Origin: Desulfobacteraceae bacterium
Lineage (GTDB): Bacteria; Desulfobacterota; Desulfobacteria; Desulfobacterales; SG8-13
Assembly (NCBI GenBank): GCA_029287875.1
Contig: JARFQH010000284.1
Coordinates: 1 to 24,285 of the forward strand
Reading direction: 5' to 3'
DNA length: 24,285 bases
The translations under genes were made by a program, and so were the position numbers. Positions 6,886-15,268 of the stretch are shown here, piece by piece (within the stretch, counting starts at the first letter, position 1; each line of letters starts with the position of its first letter). The notes under the pieces were generated by a model. That model saw only the letters and a program-made list of their open reading frames with translations, had not been told where the DNA came from and made no database searches.

Positions 6886-7889
6886 ACTTTGTCGATGAGG
6901 CGATCATCACCGTTCAATCCGGTAACGGCGGTAGAGGCTGTGTCAGTTTTCGACGTGAAAAATACATACCGCGCGGAGGTCCGGACGGAGGAGACGGGGG
7001 TAAAGGCGGCGATGTGGTATTGCGGGTCTCATCCGGCAAGCGAACCCTCTACGATTTTCGCCATAAAAAACAGTTCAGGGCCCAAAACGGGCAGCAGGGG
7101 CAAGGGCGGCAAAAAACCGGCCGGGATGGTGAAGATCTGGTCATCGGGCTTCCGCCCGGCACACTGATTTGGGATGCTGAAACCGGTCAGATAATAGCCG
7201 ACTTGGTTGAAGCGGGCCAGACGTTTGTTGCCGCCAAGGGCGGTCGGGGCGGCCAGGGGAACACGCGCTTTAAATCCGCCACCCACCGTGCACCGCGATT
7301 CTCTCAGCCCGGTGAACCGGGACAGAGCCTCACCCTGAAGCTGGAATTAAAACTCATCGCCGATGTCGGCATCATTGGATTGCCCAATGCCGGCAAATCA
7401 ACCCTCATCAGCGCCATCTCCTCCGCGAACCCCAAGATAGGAGCCTATCCCTTCACCACCCTTGCTCCCAATTTAGGCGTGGTTCAAGCCGGCTCGAACC
7501 AGCCCTTCATCGTGGCCGACATTCCGGGTCTGATTGCCGGGGCTCACGAAGGCACCGGCCTCGGGATCCGGTTTCTACGCCACATCGAACGAACCGGCTT
7601 CCTGGTTCATCTCGTCGATGCCTCACGGATCGATCTGCATTCTCCACTCGAAGACTACCGGATTGTTAATGCAGAACTCGCACATTACGGACGCGGGCTG
7701 AACGAAAAACCTCAGATCGTGGTTCTCAACAAAATGGACCTGCCGGGAACGGCGGAAAGTGCAAGGGCGTTTGAATCGGCCGTGGAGGACAAATCGGTGC
7801 TGCTCATCTCAGCGGTGACCGGCGCCGGCGTCGAGCGGTTGATTTCACACATCTCGCGTCTGATTTCAAAACCAAAACGGGATTCATAA
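6882..7889 (+). CDS. obgE: Obg/CgtA GTPase
   Basis: A 335-residue Obg-family GTPase involved in 50S subunit assembly and stress response. The glycine-rich Obg fold occupies about residues 1-155 (FVDEA, GGDGGKGGDV and GGRGGQGNTRFKS blocks). The G domain follows: G1 GLPNAGKST, G3 DIPGLIAGAHEGTGLG, G4 NKMD and a G5 SAV region. There is no long C-terminal extension. The start is a GTG sharing bases with the rpmA stop; MNFVDEA matches the usual family start. It is followed after 49 bases by proB. Confidence 0.97.
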   Translation: MNFVDEAIITVQSGNGGRGCVSFRREKYIPRGGPDGGDGGKGGDVVLRVSSGKRTLYDFRHKKQFRAQNGQQGQGRQKTGRDGEDLVIGLPPGTLIWDAETGQIIADLVEAGQTFVAAKGGRGGQGNTRFKSATHRAPRFSQPGEPGQSLTLKLELKLIADVGIIGLPNAGKSTLISAISSANPKIGAYPFTTLAPNLGVVQAGSNQPFIVADIPGLIAGAHEGTGLGIRFLRHIERTGFLVHLVDASRIDLHSPLEDYRIVNAELAHYGRGLNEKPQIVVLNKMDLPGTAESARAFESAVEDKSVLLISAVTGAGVERLISHISRLISKPKRDS

Positions 7890-7938
7890 AGGGTTCCACA
7901 AAAGGTTCTCCATGGGGTCGCAATAGCGAGCGAAAGCA

Positions 7939-9081
7939 ATGACGGACAACAGGACGATGTACTTTGAATGTGCCAGGCGGGTGGTCGTCAAAGTCGGCAG
8001 CAATGTTCTTACGGCCGAAAACGATCTGAACCTGGCGGTCATCCGTTCCATCAGCCGGCAGATCTGCCATCTGATCCTTACTGGTATCGAAGTGATCCTG
8101 GTCTCATCGGGTGCAATGGCGTCGGGGATCCGGAAACTCGATCTGCCCCGGCGGCCGGATGAAATCCCGAAACGCCAAGCCGTGTCAGCTGTCGGCCAGG
8201 CCGGTTTGATCATGGAATACGAGAAAGCTTTCGGCCGCTATGATAAAAAAGTCGCTCAAGTTCTGCTCACCAGTGAAGATCTCTCCAACCGCCAGCGCTA
8301 TCTGAACGCCCGCAACACCCTCTATACCCTGCTCGCATGGCAGGTGGTGCCGATCATCAATGAAAACGACACCGTGATGGTGGAAGAAATCAAATTCGGG
8401 GACAACGACACACTGGCAGCCATGATCACACTCTTGATGGACGCCGACCTGCTGATCAACCTGACCGACATCGATGGCCTGTACACCAAAGATCCAAGGC
8501 AATTTGCGGATGCCGAGCTGATTCCGGTGATATCCCGGATCGAAAAACGCATCGAGAAATATGCCAGTGATATACCCGGGGCACTCGGCACCGGCGGCAT
8601 GTTGAGCAAGATCAAGGCCGCCCGCAAGCTCAGCGCCGTCGGCATTCCGATGGTGATTGCCAACGGAACGAAGCCGGACATATTGAAAAAACTTTTTAAC
8701 GGACGGAAACTCGGAACTTTTTTTGTGCCTAAAAAGAAAAAGCTGTCCAGCCGCAAGGGTTGGATCGCCTTCAACCTCAAGCCTCAGGGACTGTTGGTGA
8801 TCGATAACGGCGCGGTCGACGCCCTGCTGCGCAACGGTAAAAGTCTTCTGCCCAGCGGTATCATGGCCGTCGAGGGTGAATTCACCGTCGGCGCGCCGGT
8901 TGCTTTCAAAAGTCAGGGAAACAGAATGATCGGAATCGGGCTTGTCAACTACAGTTCTTCGGATATACAGAAAATCAAGGGTCGCAAGTCGGGCCAGATT
9001 AAAAGCTGCCTCGGTCACAAGCCGTTTGACGAGGTGATCCACCGCGACAACCTGACGATCACCGTCGAAATGGACGACTGA
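7939..9081 (+). CDS. proB: Glutamate 5-kinase with PUA domain
   Basis: A 380-residue glutamate 5-kinase, the ATP-dependent first step of proline synthesis from glutamate. The amino acid kinase domain (about residues 12-260) shows VVKVGSNVL, SSGAMASG, INENDTV, FGDNDTLAA and the GTGGMLSKI substrate/ATP motif. A C-terminal PUA domain (about 280-360) follows, as in most ProB proteins. The start could be Met1 or Met7; both precede the kinase motif. The next enzyme gene, proA, is not beside it although it is so in many related genomes. It lies in a housekeeping run with obg before it and nadD after it. Confidence 0.96.
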   Translation: MTDNRTMYFECARRVVVKVGSNVLTAENDLNLAVIRSISRQICHLILTGIEVILVSSGAMASGIRKLDLPRRPDEIPKRQAVSAVGQAGLIMEYEKAFGRYDKKVAQVLLTSEDLSNRQRYLNARNTLYTLLAWQVVPIINENDTVMVEEIKFGDNDTLAAMITLLMDADLLINLTDIDGLYTKDPRQFADAELIPVISRIEKRIEKYASDIPGALGTGGMLSKIKAARKLSAVGIPMVIANGTKPDILKKLFNGRKLGTFFVPKKKKLSSRKGWIAFNLKPQGLLVIDNGAVDALLRNGKSLLPSGIMAVEGEFTVGAPVAFKSQGNRMIGIGLVNYSSSDIQKIKGRKSGQIKSCLGHKPFDEVIHRDNLTITVEMDD

Positions 9082-9111
9082 GACGGGCAATCAGAAAAAA
9101 ACGGCATAGAT

Positions 9112-9777
9112 ATGCGCATCGGTTTGTTCGGCGGTACTTTCAATCCTGTTCACATCGGGCACCTGCGGGCAGCCCTGGAGGTGGTGGAAAAGTTTCCGCT
9201 GGATGAATGCTACCTTGTCCCGGCCGCAACCCCGCCGCACAAGGCCACCGGTGATATGGTCGACGCGAACATCCGCTATGACATGATCCGTCGTGCGGTG
9301 ACCGGCCAAGCCGGGTTAAAGGTTTCCGACATCGAACTAAAGCGACCGGGACCTTCCTACACCGTCGACACCGTTCGACTTTTCAGGGAGAAGTTTTCCG
9401 ATACCGCCCGGCTTTACCTGATCGTCGGCCTGGATGCTTTTCTGGAACTCGACACGTGGAAATCATACCGTACGCTCCTGAACTCGGTGGCTTTAATCGT
9501 AATGTCCAGGCCGGAACGGGGATTGGAAACGTCAACTGAAAGGTGGCAGGCGTTGAACGACTTTTTATGCCACGGTATCTCCAAGGAATACACAGGTTCG
9601 GAAGAGCGGTCGGTTTTTTCACATCCTCAACTGATGCCGATTCACGTTATTAATGTCACTATGCTTGATATCTCTTCCTCCAAGATCAGGGAACTGATTC
9701 GCAGCGGTTGTTCCGTGCGGTATCTCTTGCCTGCGGAAGTGCTTGACATTGTCGAAAGCCGAGGGCTTTACGTATGA
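9112..9777 (+). CDS. nadD: Nicotinate-nucleotide adenylyltransferase
   Basis: A 221-residue NadD, which makes deamido-NAD from nicotinate mononucleotide and ATP in the NAD synthesis pathway. The nucleotidyltransferase motif GGTFNPVHIGHLRAA is at residues 7-21, and the second ATP-binding motif SSSKIRELI is near residue 195. Length is usual. The stop overlaps rsfS by four bases (ATGA), a conserved nadD-rsfS coupling in many bacteria. The ribosome site is poor; the start is set by the family motif at the very N-terminus. Confidence 0.95.
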   Translation: MRIGLFGGTFNPVHIGHLRAALEVVEKFPLDECYLVPAATPPHKATGDMVDANIRYDMIRRAVTGQAGLKVSDIELKRPGPSYTVDTVRLFREKFSDTARLYLIVGLDAFLELDTWKSYRTLLNSVALIVMSRPERGLETSTERWQALNDFLCHGISKEYTGSEERSVFSHPQLMPIHVINVTMLDISSSKIRELIRSGCSVRYLLPAEVLDIVESRGLYV

Positions 9778-10172
9778 CAGATGAATTTGTCGATGCGCTC
9801 GAGGTCTATGTCAGGGCGGTAACGGGGAAAAAAGCCGAAAATCTGGTTGTTCTCGATGTTCGGGAAATGACTTCGGTGGCCGATGCGTTTATCATTTGCA
9901 GCGGACGGTCAAACCGCCAGGTGCAGGCGATTGCCGAATACATCCAATCGGACCTGAAAAAACAGCATAAAAAACCGCTGAGCGTGGAAGGGCTCACCGA
10001 AGGGCATTGGGCTTTGCTCGATTACGGTGATGTCATCATACACATTTTCTACGAACCGGTGCGACTGTTTTACGATCTGGAGGGATTGTGGATGGATGCC
10101 AGACGTATAAAAACAAGGAGCATGAAGAGCATGGTCCATTCAAAAACACCGACGGAAGATTCCGATGAATAA
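9774..10172 (+). CDS. rsfS: Ribosome silencing factor RsfS
   Basis: A 132-residue RsfS (Iojap) protein that binds L14 on the 50S subunit and blocks joining with 30S in stationary or starved cells. Family blocks are VLDVREMTSVADAFIICSGRS near residues 23-43, SNRQVQAIAEYI and GLTEGHWALLDYGDVIIHIF. The ATG overlaps the nadD stop. The 3' end overlaps gpmI by eight bases, so these three genes are probably translated together. A short polar tail of about 20 residues follows the domain. Confidence 0.95.
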   Translation: MTDEFVDALEVYVRAVTGKKAENLVVLDVREMTSVADAFIICSGRSNRQVQAIAEYIQSDLKKQHKKPLSVEGLTEGHWALLDYGDVIIHIFYEPVRLFYDLEGLWMDARRIKTRSMKSMVHSKTPTEDSDE

Positions 10173-11718
10173 GCCCAAGCCCTGTCTACTGATGATCCTC
10201 GACGGCTGGGGAATCGGATCCGCCGGGGAGGGCAACGCCGTCCACCTTGCCCGGACCCCTTTCCTGGATGAACTCGCGGCATCCTATCCGACTACCCGGT
10301 TGCAGTGCGCCGGTCTCGCGGTCGGACTCCCGGAAGGGATTATGGGGAATTCGGAGGTTGGGCATCTGAACATCGGTGCCGGCCGGATCGTTTATCAGGA
10401 CCTTTTGCGCATCGACCGGGCTATTGCCGGCGGCTCATTTTTCCGAAACGAGACCCTAACGACGGTGATGTCAACAGTCGCCGAGAGGGGGTCGGCGCTT
10501 CACCTGGTGGGTCTTGTGTCCGACGGCGGTGTTCACAGCCAGCTCGATCACCTGCTCACGCTGGTCGACATGGCCCGCCAAAAGGGCCTGGAGCGGGTTT
10601 TCGTCCACGCCATCCTCGACGGACGCGACACCCCACCTGACAGCGGTGTTGGTTATCTGACCCGGCTGCGGAAACATCTTGATGCCGGCGGTTGTGGCAA
10701 GATCGCAACGGTTTGCGGACGGTATTACGCCATGGACCGCGACAGTCGCTGGGAACGGGTTGAAAAAGCCTATCGACTTTACGTGCAGGGCAAGGGACGC
10801 GCGGTCCGTGATCCGATTGCAGCTGTTAAAGATTCTTATCTGCGGAAAGAAACCGACGAATTCGTGAAGCCGATTGTAGTCACCAATGAACATCATGCCC
10901 CCTTGACCATGGTTGCCGAGGGTGACGGCGTCATTTTTTTCAACTTCAGGGCCGATCGTGCCCGCGAGATCACACGTGCCTTCACTGTGCCGGATTTCGA
11001 CGGGTTTCACCGTGAGGTGGTCCCCAACCTCTGCGGGTATGTCTGTATGACACTCTACGATGAAAAATTAACCCTGCCCGTCGCATACCCACCGGTGCAC
11101 CTCACGGGCCTTCTCGGCGAGGTCATCAGTCTGAAGGGCCTACGGCAGTTGCGAATCGCCGAAACCGAGAAATACGCCCATGTCACCTATTTTTTCAACG
11201 GCGGCGAGGAAAAGCCTTTTCGGTTCGAAGACAGATGTCTGATCCCCTCCCCGCGCGAGGTGGCCACTTACGACTTGAAGCCGGAAATGAGCGCCGCTGA
11301 GGTCACCGCGGCGCTCATCGAGCGATTGACTTCCAACCGTTACGATCTGATCGTGCTGAATTTTGCCAATATGGACATGGTGGGACACACCGGCATTCTT
11401 GGAGCAGCCGTCAAAGCCTGTGAGACGGTGGACCGTTGCGTCCGGCAAATTGTCGAACGCATCGCCGGTATGGGCGGTTTAGCGATGATCACGGCCGATC
11501 ACGGAAACTCGGAAAAGATGATCGACGAACGCGGCGGTGCCCATACCGCCCACACCCTCAATCCGGTGCCGTTTATTCTCGTCGATGATACCCGGCGTGA
11601 CGCCGACCTGCGCCCGGGAGTTCTGGCCGATATTGCCCCCACGATACTCGACATCATGGGGATCGAGAAACCGCCTCAAATGACGGGAACCTCACTCTTG
11701 GGGCGCACTCAAAAATAA
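10165..11718 (+). CDS. gpmI: 2,3-bisphosphoglycerate-independent phosphoglycerate mutase
   Basis: A 517-residue iPGM, which interconverts 3- and 2-phosphoglycerate in glycolysis and gluconeogenesis using two Mn ions. The metal-binding LMILDGWGIG with Asp13 is at the N-terminus. The phosphoserine nucleophile is Ser63 in MGNSEVGHLNIGAGR. The HAILDGRDTPP motif and the C-terminal metal motifs TADHGNSEKM and GGAHTAHT are present. Length is normal. The start overlaps rsfS and has a GGAAG ribosome site. It is followed by an HsdR-N-like gene after 87 bases. Confidence 0.96.
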   Translation: MNKPKPCLLMILDGWGIGSAGEGNAVHLARTPFLDELAASYPTTRLQCAGLAVGLPEGIMGNSEVGHLNIGAGRIVYQDLLRIDRAIAGGSFFRNETLTTVMSTVAERGSALHLVGLVSDGGVHSQLDHLLTLVDMARQKGLERVFVHAILDGRDTPPDSGVGYLTRLRKHLDAGGCGKIATVCGRYYAMDRDSRWERVEKAYRLYVQGKGRAVRDPIAAVKDSYLRKETDEFVKPIVVTNEHHAPLTMVAEGDGVIFFNFRADRAREITRAFTVPDFDGFHREVVPNLCGYVCMTLYDEKLTLPVAYPPVHLTGLLGEVISLKGLRQLRIAETEKYAHVTYFFNGGEEKPFRFEDRCLIPSPREVATYDLKPEMSAAEVTAALIERLTSNRYDLIVLNFANMDMVGHTGILGAAVKACETVDRCVRQIVERIAGMGGLAMITADHGNSEKMIDERGGAHTAHTLNPVPFILVDDTRRDADLRPGVLADIAPTILDIMGIEKPPQMTGTSLLGRTQK

Positions 11719-11805
11719 CGTCACATTTTGGACACCGATAGGAACCGGTTTTTCGTTAGCGAATGGATGAGGTCGGAAGCCGATTGCAAGGACAGGAGGA
11801 CAATT

Positions 11806-12366
11806 TTGGCTGATATTCTCAAGCCGTACCGCATGATCGAAGATTTTGTTACGGGAAGAGATGTCCCCGAGATCGGGGCCGAGTCCAACCGTCAGGCGGT
11901 TGAACGGTTGCTGGTCATAGAGAAGGGATACGCCAAGGAAGATATCGAGGTAGACGCAGACATCGAATTCGAGGTCGGTAAAGAGCGTTATACGTCTCAA
12001 GTGGATCTGGTGGTCAGCGTCGATGCTGGAACAACGCGCCTTATGGCCATCAAATGCGTTCCCGGGTCGTTGGGGTCCTGTGAACGGGAGATACTAGCGG
12101 CGGCCCGCCTGCTCGACCCGCGTTATCAAATTCCCTTCGCGGTAGTGTCCGACGGAAAGACCGCCGTGGTACTCGACAGCACCAGCGGTAAAAAAATCGG
12201 TGAAGGCCTCGCATCCATTCCTGAAAAGCACGCGGCCCGCGACATATTGAAAACCATTACGCTCATTGCCTGCCCGGCCGAACGCCTCGAACGGGAGCGC
12301 TTGATCTTCCGGACTTACAACTGCGAATACGTCAATGTGGCACGCCGCCTTCCGTCTCAGGCTTGA
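11806..12366 (+). CDS. Stand-alone HsdR N-terminal-like (PD-(D/E)xK fold) protein, probably inactive
   Basis: A ~186-residue protein resembling the N-terminal nuclease domain of type I restriction HsdR subunits (HSDR_N family), without helicase or translocase parts. The recognisable run is SNRQAVERLLVIEKGY, then VDLVV (expected metal Asp), then MAIKCVPG, then a DPRYQIPFAVVSDG segment. Relatives have ECKxPG where this has IKCVPG, so the catalytic Glu and Lys appear lost or shifted. I set the start at the TTG at 11806 because AGGAGG lies six bases upstream. In-frame starts at 11728 (TTG) and 11767 (ATG) would add poorly conserved residues. No hsdM or hsdS is nearby, so this is unlikely to be a restriction system. 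Its function is unknown. Confidence 0.72.
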   Translation: MADILKPYRMIEDFVTGRDVPEIGAESNRQAVERLLVIEKGYAKEDIEVDADIEFEVGKERYTSQVDLVVSVDAGTTRLMAIKCVPGSLGSCEREILAAARLLDPRYQIPFAVVSDGKTAVVLDSTSGKKIGEGLASIPEKHAARDILKTITLIACPAERLERERLIFRTYNCEYVNVARRLPSQA

Positions 12367-12485
12367 GGAACGGGATCTTCTCAAGGCTTCTATTCATTCC
12401 CCGGCGTCGATGAACCGGACAAACCGGCTGGGCTTCGATCTTCCTGTATTTTTAGGCGTGCCGCCATCCTCCCGTTTAACCAGGC

Positions 12486-13163
12486 TTACAAGCCGGCAGT
12501 CTCCTTGCCGCAATGCTTGCAAATTTTGGCCCTTTTCTTGATGATTTCGGCGCAAAATGGACACTCCCGTGTATAGTTGCGCGCGTGAATTTTACCAACG
12601 GCCTCCTGCAATTTTGTTTCTAAAATTTGGTTGCCGACTTTAAGGTTGCGCAGCGGTTCTATCGCGTCGATTTCACCGATGTCACCCAGCATTTCCGCGG
12701 CCTTGGTGCGCACCCGCATCTCCTCGGTCGGATCGAGCAGAATTCGCAGAACGGCCGGTCCGTCCTTTTTAACATAACACTCTGCCAATATGGAGAACCC
12801 GCGTTTAATCGCCTCCTTTTTGGCCTCTTCGATCGCGCGCGCTTCTTCGTCGATAATCTGGCCTTTTGCCCCCATGGAACTGAATACCGGTATCAGCTCG
12901 AACTGTTCGGTGCCGGGATAATTCATGCACCTATACGAGGCTGTGTGTGCATAAGTCTCCTTCATGTGATCCCATCCCTGGGTGTACAGCTGACACGTAT
13001 CGTTGAAACAAATAAACAGGTACGGCGTTCCCCATCCTAAACCGTCGCCGATAGCTAACGGCGGGACTTCCCAGAGACTCATCGGCTCGCCGCAGTGCGG
13101 ACAAATCGGTTTTTTCATGGCGAGCACCTTATCCAGAACTTCTTCTCTTGTCTCAAAAGCCAT
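12486..13163 (-). CDS. Zinc-ribbon / HEAT-repeat protein
   Basis: A 225-residue soluble protein of unknown function. It has an N-terminal treble-clef-like Cys group (CPHC at 21-24 plus later Cys in CFNDTCQLY), as in Ogr/Delta-like zinc fingers. A middle helical region follows, and its RVRTKAAEMLGDIGEIDAI segment looks like one HEAT repeat. The C-terminal zinc ribbon is CPFCAEIIKKRAKICKHCGK. The ATG has GGAGG seven bases upstream on the minus strand. It converges with the HsdR-N-like gene (119-base gap, no clear terminator). It probably has its own promoter. Two zinc modules around HEAT helices suggest a protein- or nucleic-acid-binding adaptor; that is inference. Confidence 0.75.
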   Translation of the reverse strand: MAFETREEVLDKVLAMKKPICPHCGEPMSLWEVPPLAIGDGLGWGTPYLFICFNDTCQLYTQGWDHMKETYAHTASYRCMNYPGTEQFELIPVFSSMGAKGQIIDEEARAIEEAKKEAIKRGFSILAECYVKKDGPAVLRILLDPTEEMRVRTKAAEMLGDIGEIDAIEPLRNLKVGNQILETKLQEAVGKIHARNYTRECPFCAEIIKKRAKICKHCGKETAGL

Positions 13164-13283
13164 TTATGTCCTCCATGGTGTTTGTAAATGCATCAAAACC
13201 TCCTGCCGCTTTTTCGAATTCGGTTTCTCAGTAGCGGAACGGGCATAACTTGTCATGAATAGCGCCTTAAAATAACGGTTCTA

Positions 13284-13310
13284 ATTTAAGCTTGGAAATT
13301 CAGTTGTCAA
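13284..13310 (-). promoter_or_regulatory. Possible promoter of the zinc-ribbon/HEAT gene
   Basis: Read on the minus strand, TTGACA (13310-13305) is followed after 15 bp by TTAAAT (13289-13284). Transcription would start about 110 bases before the ATG at 13163. The -35 is perfect, the -10 weak and the spacing short, so confidence is limited. I see no gene in the rest of the 13164-13429 gap. Confidence 0.3.
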
Positions 13311-13429
13311 CGACCACTTTCCCAAGCGCCCAACTGACCTTAAAAGCTAACCTGATGACGATTATCACGACGGGGTGCGCTGTTACGAGACTTGATTCTA
13401 TGGATATGATATAAGGGCTCCAGCAGAAA

Positions 13430-14050
13430 TTACTTTCCGATGAGGAAGATGCCGAAGCTGGCCCGCAGGTTCGGTATGAAACCAATGGTCCTGCCCTCAC
13501 GGCCATTTACCCTGATGGCGGTTTCTTTAAAGATCTTGAAGCCGACGGTACGGGCGAATCTTCTGAAATCCTTTATAGAAATCACGCGGATGTTGGGCGT
13601 GTCATACCATTCGTAGGGGAGTTGCCGCGTGACCGGCGCATAACCGGTCAGCAGCAGTTGCAGGCGCACCAGCCAGTGGCCGAAATTCGGAAAACTGACC
13701 ACCGCTTTTTTGCCGATGCGCAGGATCGTGCGGAGCAAGGCTGCCGGTTCGTATACCTGTTGCAGGGTCTGGCTCAGGATGACCGTATCGAAGGCCTCGT
13801 CCGGATAGTCGAGGACCTCGGCGTTTATGTCACCCTGCAAAACCGTGACGCCCTTTTCGACACACTGGGCTACCTTTTCCTCATCGTGTTCGATACCGGT
13901 ACCGCGGACCTTCTTGCGGGTCTTCAGGTAAGAGAGCAGATCCCCTGTGCCGCACCCCAGGTCCAGTACACGGGAGTTCGGCGCGACCCAGGCCGCAATG
14001 ATCTGAAGATCGAACCGGATGCTATTGTTGTCGAATTTCAGTGTAGACAC
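13430..14050 (-). CDS. metW: MetW, methionine biosynthesis methyltransferase-fold protein
   Basis: A 206-residue MetW protein with an S-adenosylmethionine-binding Rossmann fold: VLDLGCGTGDLLSYL near residue 32 and a later VILSQTLQQVYEPAALL segment typical of the family. MetW partners MetX in many proteobacteria and is needed for homoserine acetylation/methionine synthesis in some of them. The start is a GTG at 14050, 29 bases inside the 3' end of metX, so the two are translationally coupled. No better ATG exists before the FDLQIIAAW block where the family begins. The C-terminal region GREGRTIGFIPNLRASFGIFLIGK is typical. Confidence 0.93.
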   Translation of the reverse strand: MSTLKFDNNSIRFDLQIIAAWVAPNSRVLDLGCGTGDLLSYLKTRKKVRGTGIEHDEEKVAQCVEKGVTVLQGDINAEVLDYPDEAFDTVILSQTLQQVYEPAALLRTILRIGKKAVVSFPNFGHWLVRLQLLLTGYAPVTRQLPYEWYDTPNIRVISIKDFRRFARTVGFKIFKETAIRVNGREGRTIGFIPNLRASFGIFLIGK

Positions 14051-15197
14051 GTTCTAAAAAGCCTTTGATCAGTGATGTCAACCGCGTATTGGGCAGTAGA
14101 AAAGCGTCATGGCCCCACTCGGCCTCGATTTCGCAGAAGCTCACCTCGAGGCCGTTTTTTTTCAGGGCCTTAACAATGGCCCGCGACTGGTAGGTCGGGT
14201 ACAGCCAGTCGGAGGTGAATGAAACGACCAGAAATCGAGCCTTGCCCTTCGCAAAAGCGCCCACCAGCGAACCGGCACCGTGCTGTCGTTCCAGATCGAA
14301 ATAGTCGGCGGCCTTTGTGATGTAGAGAAAACTGTTGGCGTCGAAGCGCTCAACGAATTTGGTGCCCTGATAGCGAAGATAACTTTCCACCTGGAAATCG
14401 GCGTCGAAGTTAAAAGAGAAATCGCTTTTGTCCTGCAGCCGGCGTCCGAATTTGTGCCGCATGGCCTCATCGGAAAGGTAAGTGATATGGCCGATCATGC
14501 GGGCGACGGCCAATCCCATATCCGGCCGAGGTCCTTGATAATAGTCGCCGTGGTTCCAGTTCGGATCGGCCATGATGGCCTGCCGCGCCACTTCGTTGAA
14601 AGCAATGGCTAGTGCGGAATGCCGGGTGGTGGTGGCCAACGGGACGGCCGCAAATACCATTTCCGGGTAGCGGACGCACCACTCCAGTACCTGCATGCCG
14701 CCGATGGAACCGCCGATGACGGCCAATATTTTTTCGATTCCAAGATGATCCATCAGGGCTTTCTGGGCCCTGACCATGTCGCCGATGGTTACCAATGGAA
14801 AATTGTGCCCATACGCCTTTCCGGTGGCCGGATTGATCGAACGGGGTCCGGTCGATCCCATGCAACTGCCCAGAATGTTGGTGCTTACAACGAAAAATTT
14901 GTCCGTGTCGATTCCTTTTCCGGGCCCGATCATGATATCCCACCAGCCCGGTTTCGGGTCCTCGCGGCTATGAATGCCGGCCGCATGGGCATCGCCCGAA
15001 AGGGCGTGCAGCACCAGAATCGCATTGCGGCGGTCTGCCGCCGGCGTCCCATAGGTCTCGTAGGCAAGGGTTATCGGGCCGAAGCGCGTACCATTTTCAA
15101 GCACCATTTCCGACGGCGGAGCGGCGAATGTGAAGTTTTTTCGTGCGACGATGCCGACCGAAAGACCTTGTTGATCGTGTTCGATATATTCGCTCAT
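14022..15197 (-). CDS. metX: Homoserine O-acetyltransferase (MetX)
   Basis: A 391-residue alpha/beta-hydrolase-fold acyltransferase that activates homoserine (usually with acetyl-CoA) for methionine synthesis. The catalytic triad is visible: Ser164 in GGSIGGMQVLEW, Asp330 in SFTSDWLYPT and His363 in EWGHDAFLLP. Other family blocks are VLHALSGDAHAAG and NILGSCMGSTGP. Sequence alone does not exclude succinyl-CoA use. The ATG at 15197 is at the family position; the ribosome site is weak. metW overlaps its end. An XRE/two-CW regulator lies 71 bases upstream on the same strand and may share the transcript. No O-acetylhomoserine sulfhydrylase gene is adjacent. Confidence 0.95.
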   Translation of the reverse strand: MSEYIEHDQQGLSVGIVARKNFTFAAPPSEMVLENGTRFGPITLAYETYGTPAADRRNAILVLHALSGDAHAAGIHSREDPKPGWWDIMIGPGKGIDTDKFFVVSTNILGSCMGSTGPRSINPATGKAYGHNFPLVTIGDMVRAQKALMDHLGIEKILAVIGGSIGGMQVLEWCVRYPEMVFAAVPLATTTRHSALAIAFNEVARQAIMADPNWNHGDYYQGPRPDMGLAVARMIGHITYLSDEAMRHKFGRRLQDKSDFSFNFDADFQVESYLRYQGTKFVERFDANSFLYITKAADYFDLERQHGAGSLVGAFAKGKARFLVVSFTSDWLYPTYQSRAIVKALKKNGLEVSFCEIEAEWGHDAFLLPNTRLTSLIKGFLERVYTEIRQQ

Positions 15198-15268
15198 GTC
15201 ATGTAACTGTCAGAAACGGAAAGTCAGCCGGTTGAACCCGGCAAAAAGCAGGTCGGGGAAAGGGGAGT

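Noticed and set aside
8185..9090. 301-codon minus-strand open frame across proB
   Set aside because: It lies antisense to a clear proB and has no family motif; it is a codon-bias shadow.
11728..11805. Longer N-terminus for the HsdR-N-like gene (TTG 11728 or ATG 11767)
   Set aside because: The AGGAGG six bases before the TTG at 11806 is the only good ribosome site, and the extra residues look non-conserved.
11806..12366. Restriction-modification system next to gpmI
   Set aside because: Only an HsdR N-terminal-like domain with altered catalytic residues is present; no methylase, specificity or translocase gene is nearby.
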